Shown one piece after another: positions 46,434-57,158 of a DNA stretch of 64,000 nt (its first letter is position 1; every line of letters starts with the position of its first letter). The stretch is from Chamaecrista fasciculata. Lineage: Eukaryota; Streptophyta; Magnoliopsida; Fabales; Fabaceae. A model generated the notes under the pieces. That model was given only the letters and a program-made list of their open reading frames with translations. It made no database searches and was not told the origin of the DNA. The translations under genes and the position numbers were made by a program. The stretch covers positions 18,677-82,676 of the forward strand of contig QANZ01033453.1 in the NCBI GenBank assembly GCA_003254925.1. The letters are read 5' to 3'.

Positions 46434-49349
46434 GAGTAAACTAACTTTCCGGTCCCTGAATTTTGGATGTAGTGACACATAGGTCCCTGAATTTTAAGCG
46501 TTGTACTAAACGGTCCCCGAAATTTGCAAACGCCTAACTAATTGGTCCCTCCGTCATATTAGCGTTACAAAAGAGCTGACGTGGCTATAACGGACGCTGA
46601 TGTGTCCCGTTATATGCTGAAGTGTCCCGTTATGACCACGTCAGATCCCGTGATGTTCAAAAAAAAAAAAATTGTGCCACGCCAGATAAATAACCACACA
46701 TCAACATTTTTAAAGTGCACTTTGCGGTCCCTGACCCATTTTTATTCTATTATTCTCAAATCTCTCACTTTTTCATCATCTTCATTCATTTTAGTCCCAA
46801 ATCCTCAAAATAAAATTGTAAAGTGTCCTAAAATTCTTCCAAACATTTCAATTTAGTCTTTAAACCCTAAATAAAAATTTGAGTTGAGCAATTAGGTCCC
46901 TGACCCATTTTTATTCCATTATTCTCAATTCACCCTCTTTTCATCATCTTCATTCATTTTAGTCCAAAATCCTTAAAATAAAATTGTAAAATGTCCCAAA
47001 ATTCTTCCAAACATTTCAATTTAGTCTTTAAACCCTAAAATCCTAAACCCTAAAAAAAATTTGAGTTGAGCAATTAGGTCCCTGACTCATTTTTATTCCA
47101 TTATTCTCAATTCACCCTCTTTTCATCATCTTCATTCATTTTAGTCCAAAATCCTTAAAATAAAATTGTAAAGTCTCTCAAAACTCTTCCAAATATTTCA
47201 ATTTAGTATTTAATAATATTTAAAACCCTAAATCCTAAACCCCAAAACCCTTAAAACCCCAAACCCCAAACCCTAAAAAAACTCTAAGTTGAACAATTAG
47301 GTCATTGACCCATTCTTATCTCATTATTCTCAATTCCCCCTCTTTTTCATCATTTTCATTCATCTTACTCCCAATTTTTCAAAATAAAATTGTAAAGTGT
47401 CCCAAAACTCTTCCAAACATTTCAATTTAGTCCTTAAAAATATTAAAAACCCTAAACCCTGAACTCTAACCACTAAACCCCTAAACCCTAAATCCCTTAA
47501 ATTTTTTTTTTAATTTTCATCTTCATTTTCATCTTCAAAATTTAAGATAAATCCTTAATTTTTTTTTTAATATCTAAACCTCCTAAAATTCTTTTTTTAA
47601 TCGTCATCTACTTCTTCTCATATTAAATTTCTTTTTTAATTTTCATCTTCATCCTCATCTTCCCATTTCCAAAAACATAGAACATCATCATCATCTTCAT
47701 CTCCAATACCCCAAATCTCAGCCTCCAACACACTAAATCGACCCCATTCATCTTCATCTTGCAAAATTCATCTTCATCTACCCAAACTCAGGAGCTTTCT
47801 TCCCCACAAAAAAAAAAAAACCGTACAGGAGCCCACAACTAACCTTCTTCACCTTCTTTCTTCAACCCATGGATTCTCATCGTCATCTCACATCTCACCC
47901 TTGAACTAAAAAAATAACTTTCTAAAAAAATTATTCTCGTTCTTTGTCCCACTTTCCACGATGAAATGCCCCAAAAATCCATCGTCTCCACTAAATTCTC
48001 TTCACACAAAAATTCGTCGTGGGTGAGGCCGAAGATGAGGAGTTTTGGGCTTGAGAATTGGTGGACGGTGGCGGCGACGGCGGAGAGCTCGCGGGCGATC
48101 ATGGATTTGGTGGTGTCGTTGGAGGCGGCGGCGTAGTGGAGGAGGGCTTTGGCGACGGAGGTAGGGAGGGGAGCGGCGGAGGATCCGGCGGCTGCGGTGG
48201 CGGAGGAAGAGGAAGAGGAGGAGAAGGAGTTGGAGAGGAGAGAGAAAGTGAAAAGGAAGGTGAAGAAGGTTGGTGTCGGCTCTTGTAGGGTTTTTTGTGG
48301 GAGAAGAAAGCTAGAGGAAGGAGAAGCATAGGATTTAGTTTTGAAATTTACATTTTAGTTTTTAAAATTGTCTTGAAATTATGTTTTGGTTCCTCTCTCT
48401 TTTAAATTGGGATTCAAACATATAGAAAAAAAATAACTAGGTGTTAAAATGGTATTAAAGTAGTGTTTTAGCCCAAGTGAAGGGTGAAATTTTATGGACT
48501 TCTGTTAAATTGGGATTTATGTAGTGTTTTACCCTAAAGGGTGAAATATTAAAGTAGTGTTTTACCCTAAAAAAAATTAGGGATTTATGTTAAATTGGGA
48601 AGATGAAGATGAAGATTTAAAAAAAAAATTAAGTTTTAGGGATTTAGGGTTTAGGGGTTTAGTGGTTAGAGTTTGGGGTTTAGGGTTTTTAATATTTTTA
48701 AAGATTAAATTGGAATGTTTGGAAGGATTTTGGGACACTTTACAATTTTATTTTGAGGATTTGGGACTAAAATGAATGAAGATGATGAAAAAGAGGGAGA
48801 ATTGAGAATAATGGAATAAAAATGGGTCAAGGACCTAATTGTTCAACTCAAACCTTTTTTTTAGGGTTTATGGTTTAGGGTTTGGAGTTTCGGGTTTTAG
48901 AATTTAGGGTTTTAAATATTTTTAAGGACTAAATTGAAATATTTGGAAGAGTTTTGAGACACTTTACAATTTTATTTTGAGGATTTGGGACTAAAATGAA
49001 TGAAAATGATAAAAAAGAGGAGAAATTGAGAATAATAGAATAAAAATGGGTCAGGTGCCGCGAAGTGCACTTTAAAAATGCTGATGTGTGGCTATTTATC
49101 TGACGTGGCACAAATTTTTTTTTTTTTGAATATTGGGATCTGTGTGCCCATAACGGGACACGTCAGCACATAACGGGACACATCAGCGTCCGTTATGGCC
49201 ACGTCAGCTTTTTTGTAACACCAATATGACGGAGGGACCAATTAGTTAGGCGTTTGCAAATTTCGAGGACCGGCTAGTATAATGCGTAAAATTCAGGGAC
49301 CTATCTATCACCGTGTCCAAAATTCAGGGACCGGGAAGTTAGTTTACTC
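46434..49349. mobile_element. Long-TIR Mutator-like element 2 (Pack-MULE)
   Basis: A 2.9-kb element whose ends are inverted copies (GAGTAAACTAACTTCCCGG-like), with the similarity running about 250 bp through ACGTCAGC/GCTGACGTGG motifs. Inner arms contain tandem units of about 175 bp, four on the left (46730-47460) and about two inverted on the right (48640-49060). Flanks TTAAATATA and ATATATATA match at 7 of 9 positions, suggestive of a decayed 9-bp duplication. No transposase is present. The centre holds a CpG-rich coding-like insert (about 48000-48300). Confidence 0.8.
48000..48297 (-). pseudogene. Captured fragment resembling a DUF579 (IRX15-type) gene
   Basis: The minus strand reads a hydrophobic stretch (TFFTFLFTFSLLSNSF), a Ser/Ala linker, PTSVAKALLHYAAASNDTTK, an intervening MIARELSAVAATVHQFSS and KLLIFGLTHDEFL. 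This is the layout of the N-terminal half of DUF579 xylan-modifying Golgi proteins: one membrane span, then A-L-x-HYA and LLVFGLTHETLLW motifs. After DEFL the similarity fades. Strong GC and CpG content contrasts with the surrounding transposon arms. Only about 100 residues are present, so it cannot be functional by itself. The identification is from motif memory and is moderate. Confidence 0.55.
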
Positions 49350-49684
49350 ATATATATATATATATATATGAATAACTTGAAAAGGCATGTAATAAAAGAA
49401 ATGGTAAAAGTACTTATTTTCCTCATTAAATTTTATATTAATTTTTAATTGGTCAAAATCTTATTTTGATCCCTAATGTTTATCCCAAGTTCTATTTTGG
49501 TTCATAATATTTTTTTGTTCCATTTTAATCCTTAGTGTTACCTAAAAGTTCATATATAATTAGTTTTAACTATTGAATGTGATCATATCTCTCTCATTTC
49601 AAATCCAAACACGATGAAATTAGAGCTACAAGTAAAATTTGATGAGTTCTTTCTTTGTCTAGTTAGATTCATCGGCAAACAAGG
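49350..49684. other. Spacer between two transposons
   Basis: An (AT)n run at 49350-49370, then a partial relative of the 41701 MITE (49455-49560, 'aaaatcttattttgatccctaatg'). No gene is seen. Confidence 0.5.
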
Positions 49685-49693
49685 TAAAATCAA

Positions 49694-51102
49694 GGGTAAA
49701 ATACAGGAAAGGTACATGTGGTTTGGCCTAATCTCACTTTTATGACATGTGGTTTCAAAAGTTGCACATTAGGTACCTGTGTGTTTCGCCGTTAAACAGA
49801 AGCAGTACTTGTGTAATTTTCCGTTAAATTTGAAAAAAAAAACGCATGTGAGAGTCACGTGCGCAGCTCTTTGACGTTTTAAACCATTTGAAACCCTAAT
49901 AAGTCTTCATTTCCATTCATTTTCTTCACCTTCATCCATTCTCTTCATCTGCGCAGCTTGAAGTCTAAAATCTCCAACTCTTTGGTCTTTATTTTCTCCA
50001 TTTTCTTCATCCATTTCCTTGGACGACTTCATGGCAACTGCTGCACATTCATCTTCAACTTCATCATCTTCATTTCGTGGTCGCAGGATTCGTTGTGGCT
50101 GTGGTGAGTATGTAGTCATGCGTTCATCTTGGAAACCTTGCTCTTTTGGAAGGCGATTTTGGACTTGCCCGAAGTATCAGGTGTGTAAAAATTTGTTATT
50201 TGGTAGTTTCTTGTATTTCTGGTTAAGTTAATGGTTTGTTCCATTTCATGCTTTGCAGCCTTATCAATGTGGTGTTTTTTGATTGGATTGATGAACTAAC
50301 ATGCCCACGCGGCCGTGTATTTGGACAAAAGGTTCAAGAAAAAATTGCCAAGCTTGAAGCTGAAATCAAAGAGTTGAAGACAAATAAGAGGCAGAAAAAT
50401 TTAGTGCAGATGTTGTTAGGATCTTGGGTGTTTTTTCTGTTGATTACTCTCTTTGTACTTTGGGGAGCAAAATTTAGTGCAGATGTTGTTAGGATCTTGG
50501 GTGTTTTTCCTTTATTAATGAAAATTTGGTTATGTTTTTCAATCTTATTTTTGAATATTGTTAAGTTTATGTGTTTACTGGAGATGTGGAAAGATTAGGC
50601 TGTGAAAAAGGGTCAAAAAATGTGAAAAAATGGTGGGGAAGAGTTGTGAACAAGCACAAAAAATGGAGATTGGTTGTAGTTGACAAAGAAGTTTGGTTCT
50701 TTGTTTTGACAACATGAAAATGACCAAACTGACCACAATTTGTGCCACAATCAATAACCTGTGTGCACAATCCAAACATCCAAACATCTATAAAATGCCA
50801 TAAGTAATCATCCAAATATATTTAAGATTGATTGTCAATAGTCATAAACAACATAAGTACAATAACATCCATGAGTAACACAAGTAAACAAAATACAATC
50901 AAAATATGAAGCTAATTTGTAGTTCAAGCTTCAGCAAAACCACAAGTACTGCTTTTTCCGTCAAAAATTTAACGGAAAATTACACAAGTATTGCTTCTGT
51001 TTACCGGCGAAACACACAGATACCTAATGTGCAACTTTTGAAACCACACGTCATAAAAGTGAGATTAGGCCAAACCACAGATACCTTTCCTGTATTTTAC
51101 CC
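49694..51102. mobile_element. Mutator-like element carrying a GRF zinc-finger gene
   Basis: A 1409-bp element. Terminal inverted repeats of about 145 bp start GGGTAAAATACAGGAAAGG and are roughly 94% identical between the ends. A perfect 9-bp direct repeat TAAAATCAA flanks it (49685-49693 and 51103-51111). Instead of a transposase it carries a GRF-type zinc-finger reading frame (50031-50598). High arm identity and the intact duplication suggest a comparatively recent insertion. Confidence 0.93.
50031..50598 (+). pseudogene. GRF zinc-finger / coiled-coil / membrane protein inside a MULE
   Basis: Exon 1 (50031-50180) encodes a Ser-rich start and CGCGEYVVMRSSWKPCSFGR RFWTCPKYQ. The next exon (acceptor at 50258) continues with the rest of the GRF motif (PYQCG), then FDWIDE, a Lys/Glu coiled coil (VQEKIAKLEAEIKELKTN) and one membrane span (LLGSWVFFLLITLFVLWG). 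GRF fingers (zf-GRF, CxCG...GRRFWxCP...C..F.W.DE) bind nucleic acid in other proteins. As read, the second exon shifts frame in a run of six T at about 50274-50279: five T would keep the usual CGVFDW reading. The copy is therefore either inactive or affected by a homopolymer error. A direct repeat of about 37 bp (TTAGTGCAGATGTTGTTAGG...) occurs at about 50400 and 50473. Confidence 0.65.
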
Positions 51103-51111
51103 TAAAATCAA

Positions 51112-51782
51112 ACATGAAATCGGGTCTTTAAAATGGTTGTTTGTTTCATGAATTTGATAATATTTCTTTTATTTCAACTTTGAATGTAACAAGATCAAAG
51201 CTACAAATTACTCTTGACAATTTTTTTTTGTCTAATTTGAGCCGTTGACAAATGAAGTTAAATAATATTTCAAAAGCTGATAATAATTTGTAGTTCATTG
51301 CATTTAGATTTGAAACGATAAAGATACATTAATAAAAACAAGCAGCCCGATTTCATGCCCAATTGAAATTAATAAATAAATGCTTGATGGCTTTGGGGAA
51401 TAAATTCTTGGAAGAACTCGGTAAGGTCATAAATGTTACCTAAGAGATATTCGCTATATAACTTATCATTTGTGATAGAATTTTAATTACATATGAATAT
51501 GTATATTTTTTTTCTCTCAATTTTTAAGATGTAGAATTAATAAATTGATATATATATTTACCTAAGATATTTGTTCTGTAAAGGTAATGTTGACAATGAA
51601 GAAGGAGGAGAAGCAGAAGATGATGTTCTAAGAGCATGTTGACCACAGGGTTGATTTTTCAGCAATTTCCTATATCTTAGGTGAATATAAATTATTAAAC
51701 TACACCGGAAAAAGAAATGTCTAGTTACATGCATAATTGCTACATGTCCATCAAGGCTATATGCCAAAAAAGGACATAATGA
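51112..51782. other. Intergenic, no gene seen
   Basis: AT-rich. The open frame at 51558-51794 on the minus strand is unrecognised. No repeat ends are evident. Confidence 0.4.
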
Positions 51783-51845
51783 CAAAAGTTTCAAATAGTA
51801 TTAAGCTCTTCCATCATCACCTCGACTATGCATAATTCAGCCATG
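51783..51845 (+). repeat. Left arm of a 60-bp inverted repeat
   Basis: AAAAGTTTCAAATAGTATT... through ...CATAATTCAGCCATG. Its inverse lies at 52533-52586, continuing at 52911-52925 on the far side of an inserted miniature LTR element. Confidence 0.8.
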
Positions 51846-51849
51846 AAAA

Positions 51850-52055
51850 TAGGTTGATAGATTGGACTTTACCTAAGATACCTTCAAGAGAGGTATACAA
51901 GAAGTCTACTTTTGATTTGTTTTTTAAAGAAGTGTGTAAAAACGTTGAAACTAGTCATTCCATGGGTACAGTTCAAGAAAGTTTACATTTACTAAATGTA
52001 AATTTAATCAGACAACATAGAGCTGAAAAGTTTATTTTTTTGCATATTAGTTTAA
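51850..52055 (+). mobile_element. Fossil fragment resembling a plant-virus movement protein
   Basis: A short reading frame here, with related sequence just past the MITE at 52056-52454, resembles part of the 30K-type movement protein found in plant pararetroviruses (Caulimoviridae) and related integrated elements. It is a broken fragment interrupted by at least one insertion, lies between the 60-bp inverted repeats, and has no neighbouring capsid or polymerase region. The family assignment is tentative and the age is probably old. Confidence 0.4.
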
Positions 52056-52454
52056 GGGTAAATTACACTTTGGTACCCTGTGGTTTGACCCTATTTTACT
52101 TTGGTACCCTGTGATTTGAAACCTGACACTTTGGTACCCTAAAGTATTCTCCATTAACACTTTAGTACCCTTTGGAGCTATTTTGTAATTTTAACCATAA
52201 CAAATTTTGCAAAAATTACATATTGACCCCAAAAAGTTTTTATAGTTTCCATTTTAGTCCCTAGATAATATGTATCCAGGGACCTATTTGAAATTTTTTG
52301 AAATTTTTTGGGGTCAATATGTAATTTTTGAAAAATTTTGTTATGGTTAAAATTACAAAATAACTCCAAAGGGTACCAAAGTGTTAATGGAGAATACCAC
52401 AGAGTACCAAAGTGTCAAGTTTCAAATCACAGGGTACCAAAGTGTAATTTACCC
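52056..52454. mobile_element. GGGTAAATTACAC-family MITE, copy 2
   Basis: A 399-bp hairpin with the same ends and arms as the copy at 7014. It is flanked by the perfect 9-bp direct repeat TTAGTTTAA (52047-52055, 52455-52463), which fixes both boundaries and assigns the family to Mutator-like elements. Confidence 0.93.
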
Positions 52455-52532
52455 TTAGTTTAATTTAAGTCGTTGTAAAACCTTTACATCGTCTAGGCAT
52501 AAGTCACCATGTATTACTTGTTTTATGTGTTG

Positions 52533-52586
52533 ATGCATGGCTGAATTATGCATAGTTGAGATGATGGAAGAGTTTAATATTATTTG
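52533..52586 (-). repeat. Right arm of the 60-bp inverted repeat, split by a TRIM
   Basis: CATGGCTGAATTATGCATAG... is the inverse of 51783-51845. The last stretch of the arm (ATTTGAAACTTTTT) lies beyond 52910, because the miniature LTR element inserted in the arm. Confidence 0.8.
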
Positions 52587-52910
52587 TGTTGAAGTCCCAC
52601 ATCGCTTAGTTAAAGGGCCTTCTAACTATATATATATAATGAGGCAACCCTCTCCCTTTGAGAGCTCTTTTGGGGAGAGTTAGGCCTTTCTACATGGTAT
52701 CAGAGCAGGTCTGGGCGTGTGGGATGGATGAGCCTTACGGTGGGCTACCCTGGGAATAACCCATTGGCTTCACGCCTGAGTAGGGCATGAGGGGGGCGTG
52801 TTAAAGTCCCACATCGCTTAGTTAAAAAAGGGCCTTCTAACTCTATATATATAATGAGGCAACCCTCTCCCTTTGAGAGCTCTTTTGGGGAGAGTTAGGC
52901 ATTTCTACAA
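52587..52910 (+). mobile_element. Miniature LTR element (TRIM), looks whole
   Basis: LTRs at 52587-52694 and 52799-52910 (TGTT...CTACA) are nearly identical. TGGTATCAGAGC directly after the first LTR is the usual initiator-Met tRNA primer-binding site, and a G-rich tract (ATGAGGGGGGCG) precedes the second. The 5-bp direct repeat ATTTG flanks it (52582-52586, 52911-52915). The interior is only about 100 bp and noncoding, as is normal for TRIMs. The close similarity of the LTRs points to a young insertion. Confidence 0.95.
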
Positions 52911-52925
52911 TTTGAAACTTTTTAA

Positions 52926-53745
52926 TTAAAATAAAAGGAGTTTTAAAACAAATTTTATCTTTGCATACTTTAACAGAAGATAATTTATACTGAATATTTA
53001 ATCTAACACTATTGGCACCTGATCGAGCCAGTTTACACCATGCTATTTAGAGGTAGTTGGATGTGTTTTATGATGTTTTATAAGCTATATTAGGTGTTTT
53101 AGGCTCTAGATATGATAATTGTTGCATTGGGATCACAATTGCATTTTGGTTCTTTTATCGGTCTTCAGTGTAATTCTCTCGTGCTTTAAGTGTTTAATTA
53201 TATCTTGAGGTTTTACATGTTTATCTTAGTGCAATTTTAGGTTTTTAGGAGCCAATGACCCAAGGATTGAAGTGGAAGAAGGCCGGAATCGAAGTGGAAT
53301 CAAGTCAGGAGCGAAACGGTGAAGAAACCTCACTTTTAGACCCTTACCAGTTGTCTTGCCAGATAATTTATCTGGCGAGAACCCGGCGAGCAAAATTCCA
53401 GCAAGCACCTTAAAATTTCGCTAGTTACCTCGCCAGATAGCACAACCGGCGAGACATCTGGCGAGAACGCTGATTCTACATAAACTTGTATTTTGGACCC
53501 GGTTCAATACCCAACTCATATGACTCGATACCCAACTCTTTAGACTCGAGCTAGTAAGCTTACTTGGAGTTCAGATGATGAAGCTAGAGCACCAGAGTTT
53601 ATCGTCTAAGGAGTTTTTCATCTCTTTATTGTCTTTTCATTTGGGATTCTTGTTTTATTGTTGAACTTAGCTTGAATTCTGATATAATTGATGATATTGA
53701 TTGTGTTTTTTGAGTTTAAAACTAAGAGTATTGGCACCAGATAAA
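52926..53745. mobile_element. Unclassified repeat, possibly LTR-type fossil
   Basis: The phrase ATTGGCACCTGAT at about 53010 recurs as ATTGGCACCAGAT at about 53732 and may be a boundary repeat. A GC-richer patch at 53340-53470 contains TCTGGCGAG/CTCGCCAGA words in both orientations. No coding domain is present. The layout resembles the terminal repeat of a plant Ty3-type element, but this is uncertain. Confidence 0.35.
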
Positions 53746-56158
53746 TTTTCGGTAATTTTGTCATAATATTGGGTTGGAATTATATATATATATATTAATT
53801 TGTACCATTTAAATTAGCCACTCATAATCAGGCCAAAAAAAAAAATAACCACTCATAAATCATTAAACCATCAAAATATATCTTTACGTGATGTTTTTGA
53901 AAGAAAAAGTAAGACTCGTTCTCTGAAATGACCTTCTCGGCCCTAAAGAGTATGGGCCTTTATCTATAAACCTTTAGTGGGTCAACAAATATGGACTCAG
54001 ATATCATCTTATTTCTTACTTATTTCGAAGGCCTTAAGATTCTATAGTGGCCTGATATGTTAAGCACAGTACTAATATTTGACAAAGTCTACTTAGTATT
54101 ATGTGAAGATCATACTTGTCCAGCATTCGGTGCCAGATCTCGCTGCCATCTGGTGTGTTGCCGGATTAAGCTCACATATTTATCTGGTTTGAAATTCAAC
54201 TTTTTAAAAAAATGTCAATCAGTATATATGCAATAAGCTCGATTTTTCTTAAGGGGGGTTTTTGTATGTTGTGATCTTAATCTCACTATTTCATATACTA
54301 TACTATTTTAAATGTTAGGATTGGACATCAATCTCTGATATTTGATATATATTTTATAATTGCCCGAATCGGGTTGAACCGATAAATCACTAAAGAACCG
54401 TCTGGTTCGATTAAAAAAAAAATATTTTGACCTCTCATATATTAATTTTTTTTTTCAAGTTAGTCCCTCAAAATTTATTTTCTCAATTTAGTCCCTAAAA
54501 ATTTCTTTTTTCTCTATTTAATCTCTCAAAAAATGTTTTGTTATCAATTTTAGTCCCTCTATATAAATTATTGTATTGTAATGTTAATTATTTTTTATCA
54601 ATCATTAATTTATAATTATTTATTATGATTATGATTCTAAATTTCTAATATTTATATTTTATATATTATTATATTTAAAATAATTAATAATTATTATTTA
54701 TTACATCATTTGATCCAACGATTAGTTCGACTGATTAAATCGATAAAACATTCGATGAAATATTTTTCCATTACGAGTTAATAAATTTTATGTTTAAAAA
54801 TATGAATTATTTTCTTAAATAAAAATTACATTATTATTTTTAAAACATTTATATGTGATATAAGATATAATTTAGTAAAAATTATAAGGCTAAATAAAAA
54901 ATTAATTAATGAATAAATTATGCTATTCAATGAAAAATATTTATATATAATATATTATCTATTATCTTAATTAATTGTCATGCTCATTAGTATTGTAAAT
55001 AGCCTAGAAGCATTGAGCCTGCCCTGTTTCATTTTATTTTTAATTTTGTTATTTTAAAAAAGTTTTAAATTTGAATTTTAAAATACGTTTATGAAGATAA
55101 AACGAACAAAAATCTTGTCGACAAAGTTTATTTTAAAATAAAAATTATGAAAAATATATTTAAAAAACTTATCTTAAAAAAATTTAAAATAAATTTATAC
55201 TAAATTACAATAATATCATGAAAACAAAATTTTTCACATTTTCTATTTTTTCATGATACAAAACACAATTTTATTGTTCTTGTTTTCTATACTTTAAAAA
55301 AAAAAATTAAAAATGTTATAAAAAATAAGCAACCAAACATTCTCTTTTTAATATTTTTAATAAAAAAAAACATTTTTGATAAATGGAATCAAACAAGCCC
55401 ATTATTTCTATCTTTATTAATTGTTTACCAAATTTTTGAAAGAACATGTTTTGGCTCACAAACGTGAAGGGAGGAAAATTTATTAATTGAGTAGAAGTCA
55501 ACGAAGTTACAATACATATAAAATACATACGTGTTTGTGCTGTATTGAACGTGATGACCAAATACATAAGAGCAACCACCAAAATTGAAACATGAGATAA
55601 GGTCATAAGGATAAGGATTTCTAATACTGTAATACATATAATAATTACAATACTAATAATAGTGTAATTATTGTATTGATGACAAAGAATTATTATAAAT
55701 AATTAATTATTATATATAATTAATACTAATGTACGATCGTTAAATGTGTACTTGTGAAATTAGCTTAGTTTCTAAGAAATACATCAACATATATAGAAAC
55801 GTACGCGTATTATTGTTCTCTTATTTTGTAAATATTAAAATATTTTATAATTAAGGGCCAAGTCAAACTCAGTCTTAAATATGATAAATTGATAATTGAA
55901 ACGCATTTTTCATGGTTGTCATTATTAGTTATATTGTGTTTGTAATAATATTCAATCCATCACATCTAATTTGTTAAGCTTTGACAATGTATATGTCTTC
56001 CATGCCATGTTCACATTAAATTATAGTTTTTCTAACTAATTAAGTTTTCATGAGTTGTACACTTGTACATATCAAATTAAATTGTTCAATAGTTTTAAAT
56101 AATTAATATAATTATATTCCTCATCATTTATCTCTAGTTCATTTAATTTAAAACGCCT
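53746..56158. other. Very AT-rich intergenic DNA, no gene seen
   Basis: 'tttagtccctcaaaa' phrases near 54460-54560 suggest a decayed MITE. About 54990-55400 has weakly inverted ends ('cctgtttcattttattt'... 'aaatggaatcaaacaagc'). The open frames at 55316-55637 are unrecognised. Confidence 0.4.
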
Positions 56159-56167
56159 TATATTTTA

Positions 56168-56657
56168 GGGTAAATTATACAAAAGGACCTTGTGGTTTGT
56201 ACCATTTTTAGATAGGGTCCCTATGGTTTGCTCCGTTAACAAAAAGGGTCCTGAGGTATATTTCCGTCCAAAATTTGACGAAAATTTTGGCTAAAATACT
56301 ATTTTAAGACCCTAACTATTAATTTTTATGCGTTTGACTCCCTATTTGTATGAGAGAAGGACTTTGACACAAAAAAAGAAAAGTTTCATAGTAATAGTTA
56401 GGATCTTAAAATAGTATTTTAGCTAAGATTTTAATCAAATTTCATATAAATAGGGAGTCAAACGCATAAAAATTAATAGTTAAAGTCTTAAAATAGTATA
56501 TTAGCTAAGATTTTTGTCAAATTGTGGACGAAAATATACCTCAAGACCCTTTTTGTTAACGTAGTAAACCACAGGGACACTATTTTACACTTTTTAAACC
56601 ACATGAACCCTATCTGAAAATGAGTCAAACTACAATACTCTTTTGTATAATTTACCC
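56168..56657. mobile_element. Mutator-type MITE (GGGTAAATTATACAAAAGG)
   Basis: A 490-bp fold-back element with inverted ends GGGTAAATTATACAAAAGG/its complement. Arms hold 'gaccttgtggtttg', 'taacaaaaagggtc' and a repeated 'tcttaaaatagtattttagc' core. A perfect 9-bp duplication TATATTTTA flanks it (56159-56167, 56658-56666). The terminal GGGTAAATTA is shared with the 399-bp family, which suggests common transposition machinery. Confidence 0.9.
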
Positions 56658-56753
56658 TATATTTTAATTTCAAATATAACTACTAAAGCTTGAAATTTAT
56701 TTATTTTAATTATATATTCGTTTCATTTATTTTTCGGTTTCATTTAATTTTTT

Positions 56754-57149
56754 GGGTAAATTACACTTTGGTACCCTGTGGTTTGAGTCTATTTCACTTT
56801 GGTACCCTGTGGCTTGAAACATGACACTTTGGTACCTTGTGGTATTCTCCATTAACACTTTGGTACCCTTTGGGGTTATTTTGTAATTTTAACCATAACA
56901 AATTTTGCAAATATTACATATTGACCCCAAAATTTTTTAAAAGTTTTCATTTTAGTCCTTAGATAATATGTATCCAGGGACCTATTTGTAATTTTTTGAA
57001 AATTTTGGGTCAATATATTATTTTTGCAAAATTTGTTATGGTTAAAATTACAAAATAGCTCCAAAGAGTACCAAAGTGTCAGGTTTCAAATCACATGATA
57101 CCAAAGTGAAATAGGGTTAAACCACAAAGTACCGAAGTGTAATTTACCC
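56754..57149. mobile_element. GGGTAAATTACAC-family MITE, copy 3
   Basis: A hairpin of about 396 bp, more diverged than copies 1 and 2, with a shortened right arm. Flanks TAATTTTTT and TAGTTTTTT match at 8 of 9 positions, a decayed target duplication. It sits about 100 bp from the 56168 element. Confidence 0.85.
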
Positions 57150-57158
57150 TAGTTTTTT

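Noticed and set aside
48058-48331. Gly/Glu-rich plus-strand frames as a glycine-rich protein
   Set aside because: They are the antisense of the DUF579-like fragment, whose minus-strand frame has the recognisable motifs.
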